A stretch of DNA of 38,059 bases, from the NCBI GenBank assembly GCA_043101615.1, contig JBICID010000126.1, forward strand, positions 1 through 38,059, in the 5' to 3' direction. The notes under the pieces are model-generated. The model saw only the letters and a list, made by a program, of their open reading frames with translations. It was not told the origin of the DNA and made no database searches. This stretch comes from JBLHKT01 sp043101615 (lineage in GTDB: Bacteria; Planctomycetota; Phycisphaerae; Phycisphaerales; UBA1924). A program made the translations under genes and the position numbers. Numbering within the stretch: the stretch's first letter is position 1; every line of letters begins with the position of its first letter. Below, piece by piece: positions 26,138 to 34,116 of the stretch.

Positions 26138-26613
26138 GTGCGGACAGCCTTCCACGCGTGCTGTTTCTCTGCACCGGCAACTCGTGCCGGAGCCAGATGG
26201 CCGAGGGCTGGGCCCGTCGCCTGCACGGCGAACGCATCGACGCGTGCAGCGCCGGCACCGACCCGCACGGCCTCAATCCCCTCGCGGTTCGGGCGATGAG
26301 CGAGGCGGGCGTGGACATCTCCGCCCACACCAGCAAGACCATCGAGCTCTGTGAGCCCGAGACGCTCGATCTGGTGGTCACCGTCTGCGGCCACGCGCAC
26401 GAGAGCTGCCCTGTGTTCCTCGCGCAGAACCCCCGCACCCGTGCCATCCACCGCGGCTTCGACGACCCGCCGAAGCTCGCGGCGGACGCCGCGAACGACG
26501 ACGAGGCCATGCCGCACTACCGGCGTGTCCGCGACGAGATCCGGGCCTTTGTCGAGACCGTTCCCAGCCTGCTCGACGAGTTGGGCGCGAACCGCGGGGC
26601 CGGGACACGATGA
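26134..26613 (+). CDS. arsC: Arsenate reductase, thioredoxin-linked LMW-PTP type
   Basis: A 159-aa cytoplasmic enzyme reducing As(V) to As(III). GTG 26134 follows GGAGG by six bases and overlaps the arsR stop. The phosphatase-type P-loop is LFLCTGNSCRSQMAEGW (C-x5-R with nucleophilic Cys), and the redox Cys pair sits in VTVCGHAHESCPVF, as in ArsC of S. aureus pI258 and B. subtilis. D-D-P-P and a C-terminal RRVRDEIRAFV helix complete the family pattern. Product As(III) is then exported by Acr3 or methylated by ArsM. Confidence 0.93.
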   Translation: MSADSLPRVLFLCTGNSCRSQMAEGWARRLHGERIDACSAGTDPHGLNPLAVRAMSEAGVDISAHTSKTIELCEPETLDLVVTVCGHAHESCPVFLAQNPRTRAIHRGFDDPPKLAADAANDDEAMPHYRRVRDEIRAFVETVPSLLDELGANRGAGTR

Positions 26614-27746
26614 GCCAGGCCACGCCCGCATCCTCTGCCGGATCGTCACCAGTCCCGTGCGCCATCTCGCGCCGGAAGCGGCTCGGCTTCCTCGACCGCT
26701 TCCTCACTCTCTGGATCTTCCTCGCGATGGCGCTCGGTGTGCTCATCGGCCGGTTCGTGCCGGGCGTCAGCGAAGGGCTCGACCGCGTCTCCGTCGGCAC
26801 GACCAACATCCCGATCGCCGTCGGTCTCATCCTGATGATGTACCCGCCGCTGGCCAAGGTACGCTACGAGAAACTGCCCGAGATCTTCCGCGACTGGAGG
26901 GTGCTCGCACTCTCGCTCGTCCAGAACTGGGTTGTCGGCCCGGTGCTGATGTTCGCGCTCGCGGCGGTGTTCCTCCGGGACCACCCGGAGTACATGATCG
27001 GTCTCGTCATGGTCGGGCTCGCGCGGTGCATCGCGATGGTGCTCGTGTGGAACGACCTTGCCCGCGGAAGCAGCGACTACGCCGCGGGCCTCGTCGCCTT
27101 CAACAGCATCTTCCAGGTGCTGTTCTTCGGCCTGTACGCGTGGGTGTTCATCACGTGGTTGCCGCCGCTGTTCGGTCTGGAAGGCGCGGTCGTGGACATC
27201 TCGATCGGCGAGGTGTTCCGGAGCGTGATGATCTACCTCGGCGTCCCGTTCTTCGCGGGCATGGCGACGCGTTTCGTGCTGCGTCCGATCAAGGGCGACG
27301 CGTGGTACTCGGAGAAGTTCATCCCCACCGTCGCCCCCGTCACGCTCATCGCGCTGCTGTGCACCATCCTGGTCATGTTCAGCCTCAAGGGCGATCGGAT
27401 CATCGCGCTGCCGCTCGACATCGTCCGAATCGCGGTCCCGCTGACAATCTACTTCCTGGTGATGTTCCTCGTGAGCTTCCTGATGGCCAAGAAGGTCGGG
27501 GCCGACTACGAGCGTGCTGCCACGCTCGCGTTCACCGCCTCGGGCAACAACTTCGAGCTGGCCATCGCCGTCGCGATCGCGGTCTTCGGCATCGGGTCGG
27601 GCGTCGCGTTCGCAACCGTCGTGGGCCCGCTCGTGGAGGTGCCCGTGCTGATCGGGCTGGTGAGCGTGTCGCTCTGGCTTGGAAGGTTGCTGTACCCGAA
27701 CAACTCAGCCGCGACCGATGCGTCGCCGGAAGGAGAGCCATCATGA
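26610..27746 (+). CDS. acr3: Arsenite efflux permease, ACR3 family
   Basis: A 378-aa inner-membrane protein with about ten TMs. Conserved ACR3 motifs: FLDRFLTLWIFLAMALGV, the TM4 Cys-containing GLARCIAMVLVWN, whose Cys is essential in characterised members, AFNSIFQVLFFGLYAW, and TASGNNFELAIAVAIAVF. ATG 26610 overlaps arsC (ATGA). The N-terminus (SSAGSSPVPCAISRRKR) is a little longer than usual. It exports As(III), possibly Sb(III), driven by the proton gradient. Confidence 0.95.
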   Translation: MSQATPASSAGSSPVPCAISRRKRLGFLDRFLTLWIFLAMALGVLIGRFVPGVSEGLDRVSVGTTNIPIAVGLILMMYPPLAKVRYEKLPEIFRDWRVLALSLVQNWVVGPVLMFALAAVFLRDHPEYMIGLVMVGLARCIAMVLVWNDLARGSSDYAAGLVAFNSIFQVLFFGLYAWVFITWLPPLFGLEGAVVDISIGEVFRSVMIYLGVPFFAGMATRFVLRPIKGDAWYSEKFIPTVAPVTLIALLCTILVMFSLKGDRIIALPLDIVRIAVPLTIYFLVMFLVSFLMAKKVGADYERAATLAFTASGNNFELAIAVAIAVFGIGSGVAFATVVGPLVEVPVLIGLVSVSLWLGRLLYPNNSAATDASPEGEPS

Positions 27747-28711
27747 GCACCGACAATGCGCCCCCGTGCTGTGGTCCCGACTGCTGCCCTGATTCCGAAG
27801 CGACCGGGGCACCTGCGACGGCCGACATCGATCTGCGCAGCAAGGTCCGCGAGGGGTACGCCGAGATCGCCAAGTCGGGCCAGTGGTCCGGCGTCGGCCC
27901 GGCGTCGGCTCGCACGACCGAGGCCACCGCAGACTCCGACGCCTGCCGCGGGGGTGGTGGCTGCTGCGGTCCGAAGACACTCACGCCCGAGCAGGTAGCG
28001 CTCGCGGTCGGCTACGCCAGCGAGGATCTGGCCGTTCTCCCAGAGGGCTCGAACATGGGCCTGTCCTGCGGCAACCCAACCGCGCTGGCGTCGCTCCAGC
28101 CCGGCGAGGTCGTGCTCGACCTCGGCTCCGGCGGCGGCTTCGACTGCTTCATCGCCGGGCCGAAGGTCGGCGCAATGGGCCGCGTCATCGGTGTCGACAT
28201 GACCCCCGAAATGCTGACCAAGGCCCGGGGCAACCTCGGCCGGTACCGCGAGCAGAGCGGGCTGGACAACGTCGAGTTCCGCCTCGGCGAGATCGAGCAC
28301 CTGCCTGTGCCCGACGCGTCGGTCGATGTCGTCATCTCCAACTGCGTGATCAATCTCTCGCCCGACAAGCGTCGCGTCTGGCGTGAGATCGCCCGCGTGC
28401 TCAAGCCAGGCGGGCGGGCGACGGTGTCCGATCTTGCCCTGCTCAGGCCGCTGCCGCCGAGCGTGCGTGACGACCTCGAAGCCCTCGTTGGGTGCATCGC
28501 CGGCGCGGAACTCGTGGACGACGTCCGTGCCGCCGTGCTCGACGCCGGCCTGACCGACCTCCAGATGACCGCCAAGCCTCAGTACATCGAGGCGATGACG
28601 AACTGGGAAGACCCGCTGTACAAGAAGATGGCCGCGGCACTCCCGCCGGGCGCATCGATGTGCGACTACGTCGTGAGCCTCGACATCGCTGCCCGCCGGG
28701 ACCTGTCATGA
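27743..28711 (+). CDS. arsM: Arsenite S-adenosylmethionine methyltransferase
   Basis: A 322-aa cytoplasmic methyltransferase. The SAM motif is LDLGSGGGFD (125-134) followed by GVDMTPEM. The three As(III)-binding Cys of ArsM are present: MGLSCG (C109), ISNCVINLS (C201) and VGCIAGA (C251). The N-terminus has extra Cys pairs (CCGPDCC, CRGGGGCC) that may donate or accept metalloid. ATG 27743 overlaps acr3 (ATGA) and follows AAGGAGAG. It turns As(III) into mono- and dimethylated or volatile forms, an alternative to export. It is the last complete gene of the ars operon. Confidence 0.95.
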   Translation: MSTDNAPPCCGPDCCPDSEATGAPATADIDLRSKVREGYAEIAKSGQWSGVGPASARTTEATADSDACRGGGGCCGPKTLTPEQVALAVGYASEDLAVLPEGSNMGLSCGNPTALASLQPGEVVLDLGSGGGFDCFIAGPKVGAMGRVIGVDMTPEMLTKARGNLGRYREQSGLDNVEFRLGEIEHLPVPDASVDVVISNCVINLSPDKRRVWREIARVLKPGGRATVSDLALLRPLPPSVRDDLEALVGCIAGAELVDDVRAAVLDAGLTDLQMTAKPQYIEAMTNWEDPLYKKMAAALPPGASMCDYVVSLDIAARRDLS

Positions 28712-28778
28712 ACGATCGGTGCGCCAGTCCCGATCGAGCGGACAACGTCCGCGATCGAACCTCCGGGGCGAAGGGCCA

Positions 28779-28952
28779 GTGAACGAAACCGAGCTCTTCG
28801 TCGGCATGCATGCCCGCAACGCCCGCCAAGGGCCCGGCAGCGAGATCGAGACGCGCCTCGCGATCGACCCGGCACGGCTGCGCCGGTGCGGACAGCTCGC
28901 CGTCGCCGACTTCGCAAGCGGCACAGGCGTCTCGAGCCTCGTCTTTGGATGA
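28779..28952 (+). pseudogene. 5' fragment of a SAM-dependent methyltransferase
   Basis: From GTG 28779 the frame reads NETELFVGMHARNARQGPGS, the typical start of a class I methyltransferase (x-x-M-H-x-N-x-x-Q/E-G-P-G-S), then a helix and VADFASGTGVSSLVFG, i.e. SAM motif I, and then stops at TGA 28950-28952 after about 57 residues. The intact family is about 200-250 residues, so this is a 5' remnant. It follows arsM by 67 bp and presumably was the fifth gene of the arsenic operon before the element now at the right arrived; the exact breakpoint cannot be seen. Confidence 0.6.
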
Positions 28953-29083
28953 GTGTCCGCAGCCTGTCGCACGCTCCCGAACGCCAGACTGCGGTTCAAG
29001 ACCGCGCTGATGTGGGCGTTTCGGGCTGCGTCGCCGCTTGGCGGGATTCCGCAAGTCATGGATTCAGCCAGACTTGCAAACAA
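28953..29083. other. Junction segment, no gene seen
   Basis: 131 bases between the truncated methyltransferase and the tRNA half. No recognisable coding remains or hairpin. It may be chromosomal sequence that originally followed the 3' end of the tRNA gene, or a remnant of an earlier insertion. Confidence 0.4.
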
Positions 29084-29125
29084 AGCGGGTGATCGGGATC
29101 GAACCGACGACATTCAGCTTGGGAA
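29084..29125 (-). tRNA. 3' half of a tRNA-Gly(CCC)-like gene = left attachment site
   Basis: Read on the minus strand from 29125, exactly positions 32-73 of a tRNA are present: loop TTCCCAA (anticodon CCC), GCTGA (3' anticodon stem), a 5-base variable loop, T-arm GTCGG-TTCGATC-CCGAT and acceptor strand CACCCGC with discriminator T. The bases 5' of it (GCAGCG) do not pair as an anticodon stem and no GCGGGTG acceptor strand follows, so the 5' half is absent. A tRNA broken at the anticodon loop beside an integrase is the classical tyrosine-recombinase att site. The complete tRNA gene should lie at the far end of the element. Confidence 0.75.
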
Positions 29126-29164
29126 CGCTGCAGAAACGTCGATAGCAGGCTGAAAACCGCGATT

Positions 29165-29201
29165 CACTACATTTCACAGCGTCGCTGCACTACAATTTTC
29201 A
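29165..29201 (+). repeat. Direct repeat before the integrase gene
   Basis: CACTACATTTCA (29165-29176) and CACTACAATTTTCA (29188-29201) are near-identical and 23 bp apart. They lie between the att half and the integrase start, where arm-type integrase binding sites are expected. An inverted pair GCTGAAAA (29149-29156) / TTTTCAGC (29196-29203) overlaps the second copy. Confidence 0.5.
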
Positions 29202-29253
29202 GCTACTCGCCGTCGTGGCGAGCCATTGATGCACCCAAGCAGAGTACCGCGGC

Positions 29254-30492
29254 GTGGCGAAGCCGGCTCGAAAAAAGCGAGTGCCTCAACTCAAGTACAC
29301 CGAGCTGCGAGGCATCGGGTGGCACGTGTCGTACCGCGATCCCGACACCGGGCTCCCGAAGAAGCACCGCTTCGGCGACATCTCTCAGGCAGAAGCTGAG
29401 CGGGCGTACCACACATGGGTCGCCGCGTACCTGGGATATGACGAGCGAACCGCGGAGAAGGTCTCCGATGCGACGCTCGCGAAGAGAAGCAATGGAACAT
29501 CACGGCGAAGGTCCGCGGCACGCGGGGGACCAGACGCCGCGGTGCCGGGTTCAATCGCTCACATCGCCTCCGGCTTCATCCGCTACGAGTCTGACCGAGC
29601 CCGCGAAGGCGGAGGTTCTCGCACGGCGGGAACGATCTCTCCTCGCACGCTGCTCGACCGGAAGAAGGCCGTCAAGGATTTCCTGGCTCACCTCAACGAG
29701 CGTCATGGTGTCGGTGCCGCCGGCAGGATGCAGCTCGAAGACCTCACCATGGATGACGTTGAGAGCTACAACCGAGACATGGTCGAAGCCGGCATAGCCG
29801 CCAACACGCTCAACCGGAAGATGCAGGTCGTCAAGAAGATCATCGACCGAGCAGGCCGCCCCGAGTACGGGCAACAGGTACTCCCATGGAACTGGGACTC
29901 GCTCGACCGCATCCCCGGCCGCGGGACCAAATCGAAGCGGCTCCCGACGAAGGACCAGCTTCAAGCGATGCTCGATCTCTGCGATGCCCGCGGTCGTGCC
30001 CTCATCTGGATGGGCATCGGGCTTGGTTTCGGGCAGAGTGATCTCGCCAATGTCCGCGTGGGTCAGATCGACGCCGAGTCCTACGACCTGCGACGCGGAA
30101 AGACGGGCATCGAGCGATATGGAGAGACGCCGCGGCGGGTTTGGTCAGCGATCGAGGCGTACCTGGAGGAAACGCCGCGTCCGAAAGGTGAGCTGATGTT
30201 CGTCACAGAGACGGGGCATCCGATCGTGCACCCAAAGTCCGACTCGATCTTTCAGTGGTGGCGGAGGCTGCGTGCGGCGGTGGGCGAGTCGAAGGACTCA
30301 CTCGACGGGTTTTACATTCTCCGACATCTCGGGGCGACCGAGTTCGGGTCGCGGAAAGGGTGCTCGATTGCCGCAATGAAGCGATGGCTAGGCCACTCTG
30401 CGAGCTCGCAGATGGCCGATCGCTACATGAAGCCGATCTCACCCGAGCATCGCGAGGTGGTCGAGTGGGTGAGGAGGTCTCTTGCCGGGTAG
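29254..30492 (+). CDS. Tyrosine-recombinase integrase
   Basis: A 412-aa site-specific recombinase. The N-terminal arm-binding part (AP2-like RGIGWHVSYRDPDTG) is followed by a SAM-like core-binding domain (about 125-205) and a catalytic domain. Catalytic residues: Lys283 (RRGKTG), Arg357 in FYILRHLG, His381 in WLGHS and nucleophile Tyr391 in ADRYMKP. Box I lacks the normal Arg: GLGFGQSDLANV replaces the usual G-L-R-x-x-E-L. The same kind of variant occurs in planctomycete integrases I recall, so it may still be active. The start (GTG 29254) is the only one I can place and has no clear SD. It is convergent with the reverse transcriptase (stops 4 bp apart). Confidence 0.85.
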   Translation: MAKPARKKRVPQLKYTELRGIGWHVSYRDPDTGLPKKHRFGDISQAEAERAYHTWVAAYLGYDERTAEKVSDATLAKRSNGTSRRRSAARGGPDAAVPGSIAHIASGFIRYESDRAREGGGSRTAGTISPRTLLDRKKAVKDFLAHLNERHGVGAAGRMQLEDLTMDDVESYNRDMVEAGIAANTLNRKMQVVKKIIDRAGRPEYGQQVLPWNWDSLDRIPGRGTKSKRLPTKDQLQAMLDLCDARGRALIWMGIGLGFGQSDLANVRVGQIDAESYDLRRGKTGIERYGETPRRVWSAIEAYLEETPRPKGELMFVTETGHPIVHPKSDSIFQWWRRLRAAVGESKDSLDGFYILRHLGATEFGSRKGCSIAAMKRWLGHSASSQMADRYMKPISPEHREVVEWVRRSLAG

Positions 30493-30496
30493 GCCT

Positions 30497-32596
30497 TCAC
30501 CATTTCGCCCACATCTCCGCGAGGCCCTTCGCGAGTAGTGGTTTTGTTGCTTGCATTGTCTTGAACCGGATGAATGAGGTTGGGCGTCCAGTGGTCTTGG
30601 TCATCGGGTGGGATAGATCAGATTCAAGTCGAAGCTTGTGGACCGTCTCAGTCACGCTGTAGAGCGACGGATAGGCAGACGCGAGCTTTCCAGTAGGCGC
30701 ATTCAGAACGCTACCGATCTTGCCCAAAGTGTACCCGCCCAAGCCAGGGTCATGAGCAAAGAGCTTGCTCAAGATGATGTCCATGATTGTGTCCGTGATG
30801 TTCACCCAAGAGGTTGCATCCGTACTCGCATAGGCTCGCCATCGGGCGACTGTTGGCAGCGTGGTCCTGTACTCCGATCCCAGGACTTCCTTCCAGTCAA
30901 TCGATGACACTGAATGCCCCAAGACGGCCGTGGTGTACTCGCAAATCGGGTCTTCTCGTTTCAGTAAACGACCGATTAGCTTTGCCTCACGGAGGCCATG
31001 CTGGCCGGCACTGTGTACGTCGCCGTAGGGCCGTTCGAGGGGCAATCCCTGCTCAAGCATGAACGCCGTTGCGACGCATGCTGGGTCGGCATGGGTGTCA
31101 CGAAGAAGGGTGTTCGCCAGCTTGCCCGCCGAGGCTGTGCCCACTTGATCAACCCGTACGAACGGGAGCAGTGATGCTCTCACCCACCAGCAGTCCTTCC
31201 ACTTCACCAACCGTTCAACCTGAGCCCAGCGAGCGGATCCTGAAGATATCACCACACTCGCAAAGGCCACTCTCAACTCAGGGTCCGATGGCCCCTTTCT
31301 GCGGCCCTCAAACGGAGCCTTGCAGTACTTCGTGAAGGCGGCTTTATAGTCCGAGTGCACGCGCCCTCGCATGACCCGGACCAGAGACGAAGTGAACGCT
31401 GGGTACAGCTCGTACTCGCGAAGCAATGCCATCGAGTCCCGCGACACCGCCTTGGATAGGCGAGCACTTCCTTCAAGGTGCCGCCCGATCGAGCCGTGAA
31501 GATGCGGGTATCGACGCAGAAGCTGGATCAGTCGCCTGCTCAGGGCCGCATTCGGGTTCGCTCGTGCCAACACATACTTGAATCGCGTTTCATTATCAAT
31601 GCGCAGGTTGCGGGAAAGTTCCTGCAGACGACTATGGACAAGCCCTTGGTCAAGGTCGTCGTCGTCGTCGTAAAGGTCTTCCGGCGGATTGCTGACGCTC
31701 TTGACTTCATCCTCGATGTCGTCAACTTCGTGGATCTTGATCTTTCCGCTCTGAGGAAAGAGCCCGATTCGCTTGCTGGTGAGATCGAGATTGATGAGCT
31801 GGCGGCGAATGACACCTTCGCTTGATCCGAACAGCCGAATGTCGTCGACATACCGTAGATACACGAGATCGGAAGCTCGCTGGGCTGTATCGAAGTACGA
31901 GAGAACGACTTCGCTCAGCAAGCCGGATGCAATCGGTCCCTGCGGAATGCCGTGCTCCATGAAGACTGGTGACTCGTGGTCATGAGCAGACCAGTGCCTC
32001 AGCCAAGATAGCAGTGCGTCCGCAAGGTCTGTATCGACTCCAATGTCGACCATACGTGTCCGCAGTACATGGTGGTCAATGCTGTCGAAGCACGCGGTGA
32101 GATCAAATGAAGCTGTCCAAAGGTACCCCTCCGCGTACGCATCGCGCATTGCCTCTGTGTATGCTCGATAGCCCTTTCGCCAGTCCTGATAGAAGAACTT
32201 GCTGTTCTTGCCTGCATACAGATTCCCGTACACCGACTGGAAATACTGTCGTCGGACCTTCGGGTAGAGCCTCGCAGCCACCATGGAAACCGCTGCTAGA
32301 TACGCGATCTGATCCTCAACCGTGAGCAGGGACCATGGTCGAAGAAGACCTGACCCCTTCGGGAAGAACAGCTTTGCTGCAAACGACGGCTGGTAACCGC
32401 CTCCGCGAAGCCTGTCTGAGAGAGCCGGCAAATGTCGGTCGATTCCAACCTCGTAGGCACTATAGATGTCGCGAAAGTAGTTCTTGTAGCCCGCCTCTGG
32501 ATTCGAGCGAATCCAGCCCCAGCATCGCTTCAAGTTGCGGACAGAGAATGCTTGGGCAAGTTGGTCGGCCACTTGGAGCTCCGACGAGTAGGGCAC
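30497..32596 (-). CDS. Reverse transcriptase with long helical C-terminus (UG/Abi-type, defence candidate)
   Basis: A 699-aa protein. RT motifs: A, SFDLTACFDSID (163-174); B, HGIPQGPIASGLLSEVV (215-231); C, YLRYVDDIRLFG with YVDD at 249-252; D/E, KRIGLFPQSGKIKIHEVDD (275-293). Upstream, GGGYQPSFAAKLFFPKG and VEDQIAYLAAVSMVAAR give the RT0-RT2 region. No maturase (X) or HNH domain follows; instead about 400 residues of helical repeats, after an acidic run (DDDDDLD, about 310-316). That layout matches unknown-group/Abi-like RTs used in phage defence. GTG 32596; a TACAAT box (32613-32608) precedes it. Composition is visibly less GC-rich than the chromosome. Group not assignable by eye. Confidence 0.8.
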   Translation of the reverse strand: MPYSSELQVADQLAQAFSVRNLKRCWGWIRSNPEAGYKNYFRDIYSAYEVGIDRHLPALSDRLRGGGYQPSFAAKLFFPKGSGLLRPWSLLTVEDQIAYLAAVSMVAARLYPKVRRQYFQSVYGNLYAGKNSKFFYQDWRKGYRAYTEAMRDAYAEGYLWTASFDLTACFDSIDHHVLRTRMVDIGVDTDLADALLSWLRHWSAHDHESPVFMEHGIPQGPIASGLLSEVVLSYFDTAQRASDLVYLRYVDDIRLFGSSEGVIRRQLINLDLTSKRIGLFPQSGKIKIHEVDDIEDEVKSVSNPPEDLYDDDDDLDQGLVHSRLQELSRNLRIDNETRFKYVLARANPNAALSRRLIQLLRRYPHLHGSIGRHLEGSARLSKAVSRDSMALLREYELYPAFTSSLVRVMRGRVHSDYKAAFTKYCKAPFEGRRKGPSDPELRVAFASVVISSGSARWAQVERLVKWKDCWWVRASLLPFVRVDQVGTASAGKLANTLLRDTHADPACVATAFMLEQGLPLERPYGDVHSAGQHGLREAKLIGRLLKREDPICEYTTAVLGHSVSSIDWKEVLGSEYRTTLPTVARWRAYASTDATSWVNITDTIMDIILSKLFAHDPGLGGYTLGKIGSVLNAPTGKLASAYPSLYSVTETVHKLRLESDLSHPMTKTTGRPTSFIRFKTMQATKPLLAKGLAEMWAKW

Positions 32597-32633
32597 GGAT
32601 CGGCTTCATTGTACTCGCCTTGAGTACCGATCC
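32597..32633. promoter_or_regulatory. Compound inverted repeat at the RT start
   Basis: GGATCG (32597-32602) pairs with CGATCC (32628-32633), and within it GTACTC (32611-32616) pairs with GAGTAC (32622-32627). The structure covers the -10 box and the first leader bases of the reverse transcriptase gene (minus strand). It may be an operator or a leader hairpin controlling RT expression. Confidence 0.5.
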
Positions 32634-32819
32634 AGAGTGCGCTAACTTGTGCCCGCAACACTGTTTGTCGAACGGTGTTCTGGAACGCTGAGCCGGTCAC
32701 CAACCGTCTCGGCATCCGCACTCAGACTCCGATCCCCGGGAGCCCGGCCTCACCAGCCGAGCGAAGGGATGCGGGACTCATCATCCCGCCCACAGATCTG
32801 TGGCAGTCGGAGACGCGTA

Positions 32820-32853
32820 GAGCCGGATGCGTGGAGACACGCTTGTCCGGCTC
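32820..32853 (+). ncRNA. Group II intron domain V
   Basis: Exactly 34 bases fold as domain V: outer stem GAGCCGGA/TCCGGCTC (32820-32827 with 32846-32853), a short bulge, inner stem GCGTG/CACGC and a GNRA tetraloop GAGA at 32834-32837. The AGC catalytic triad is at positions 2-4. Only the plus strand gives a GNRA loop, so orientation is fixed: opposite to the neighbouring reverse transcriptase, which therefore cannot be its intron-encoded protein. Domain V is the most conserved and most specific group II element. Confidence 0.82.
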
Positions 32854-32855
32854 GA

Positions 32856-32884
32856 CGGAGGCTGTTGCGAGTAAACCTCTTCCG
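32856..32884 (+). ncRNA. Domain VI-like hairpin
   Basis: Three bases after domain V, CGGAGG (32856-32861) pairs with CCTC-tt-CCG (32876-32884). The bulge holds two Ts where a branch-point A is usual, so if this is domain VI, splicing would be by hydrolysis or the element is degenerate. The 3' splice site would lie near 32886-32895. Confidence 0.45.
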
Positions 32885-33382
32885 CTCTCGATCATGAGGG
32901 CGAGCGAGAACAATCCGCAGCTTCTATCCGATGACGGCCCCGCCGCAGAGCGGAACCGGGGCGACCTGGACAGACTCGTATCCGTGGATCCCGTACGGGA
33001 GACACGGCACGAGCCGTCATGCTTGAAGCGGTGAAGCGACGCCCGAGCCTCGGCTCGGTTGTCGTGTAATCCGTCACGGGGGGCTCGGGGTCCTGTCCTT
33101 GGGCAAAGACCTCGCTCAACCCGTGCCGCCGTGGGGAGCTCGTTCGCAGCGATGCGGACGACCGGGCATCGACCATGCCCGGCGACCGGCCGAAACAGCC
33201 GGCGGTGAAGAGCTCAACCATGAGAGGCCCGCGAGGGCTTGGCGGTGAATCGAGACGGAGACGGTGCCGAAACGCGCAACAAAGCCGTCTGTCGATGGGT
33301 AAGCCGGAGCTTCTAGGTTCTGCCGGCTGAAATCACGCGAGCCCGTCTCGCGTGCAAACCTCGCCACGGAGGAATCCGCGGC
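32885..33382 (+). other. Segment between domain VI and the putative 5' domains (candidate circular exon)
   Basis: About 500 bases without a convincing gene. It contains strong hairpins: CCGAGC/GCTCGG (33043-33058) and CCGGGCAT/ATGCCCGG (33162-33182), and AGCCGG/CCGGCT near 33302-33328. If the flanking intron halves are permuted, this is the part that would be released as a circle; part of it may instead already belong to domain I, whose 5' edge is not certain. Confidence 0.4.
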
Positions 33383-33970
33383 GTGCGACAGAGGGCCAGC
33401 GACGTGACCGTCTCGGTGACACGCATGGCTAACAGGGGAAGGTCTCGGGCTTCCGGTGTGATGAGCCGGTGCCGGGTGCTCCATTGGAGCGGGTCAACCC
33501 GGTGGTTCAAACGCCTGAGACTGGGAGTGTGCCGTAAGTAGACAGTCCGCGTGGAGCAACTCCACCGGAACGGTGCCCGCTGCAAGGCAGTGGCGGCCCG
33601 TTCGCTCGTGCATCAACAGGCCTCGGGGTGGTGCCCGGAGCTGATGCGGAGAGCGACGACGAAAGCGGCGACGCGTACTTCTGAGTGCGGATGCCGGCTC
33701 ATCGCACAGAAGTGTGCGATGGGCGGTTTCCAAGCCGGTCGGCGGGTGGGCGAGGCGAACCGGGGACGGTTCGTCCGCCCGCCCGACCGGCGGCGTTCGA
33801 GTGTTGCAGCGTGCTGGGCGATGGCCTGGGGCACCGCAACGTCCATGGATTGCGCAACAGCAATACATGGAATCTAGAGGAGCGGTGAAGCGGCAGCATG
33901 GCTGCTCGCTGAGTCGCTGAGGTTTGGGCCGTCAGACCGTGTGTTCGCATGCAGGCGACGCACGGTGCAA
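33383..33970 (+). ncRNA. Large structured RNA, candidate group II intron domains I-III
   Basis: The stretch opens with GTGCGAC at 33383, matching the GUGYG start of group II introns, and is packed with stems: GCTCC/GGAGC (about 33478-33490), GTGGAG/CTCCAC (about 33550-33564), CATCGCACA/TGTGCGATG (about 33700-33721), a roughly 25-bp arm with a GGGA tetraloop (33734-33791), TCCATG..CATGGA (33842-33871) and CCGTG..CACGG (33937-33965). ACATGGAATCTAGAGGAGC near 33865 resembles a domain I segment I recall from bacterial introns. No ORF on either strand is convincing across it. Domain boundaries and the exact 5' end are not certain. A different ornate RNA is the alternative. Confidence 0.5.
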
Positions 33971-34116
33971 AGCGGCTGAAGGTTTCCGCCCTGGACCCTG
34001 CAGAAGAAGGGGCGAGCAAGGTTGTGAAGGAGGTTTTTCAGGGGCTCTTGGGTGTCGTGCCAGGCTGCAACGCCGAAACGACGCCCGCACTTTGACTGTC
34101 AACGAGAAGGAACACC

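Noticed and set aside
30497..32596. Diversity-generating retroelement
   Set aside because: The RT is far longer than DGR RTs and I see no template/variable repeat pair or Avd gene nearby.
30497..32853. RT as the intron-encoded protein of the nearby group II domain V
   Set aside because: The domain V is on the opposite strand and the RT has no maturase domain, so they cannot form one ordinary intron.
32885..33970. CRISPR array or OMEGA RNA
   Set aside because: No regularly spaced repeats and no IscB/TnpB-like gene nearby; stems differ in sequence from one another.
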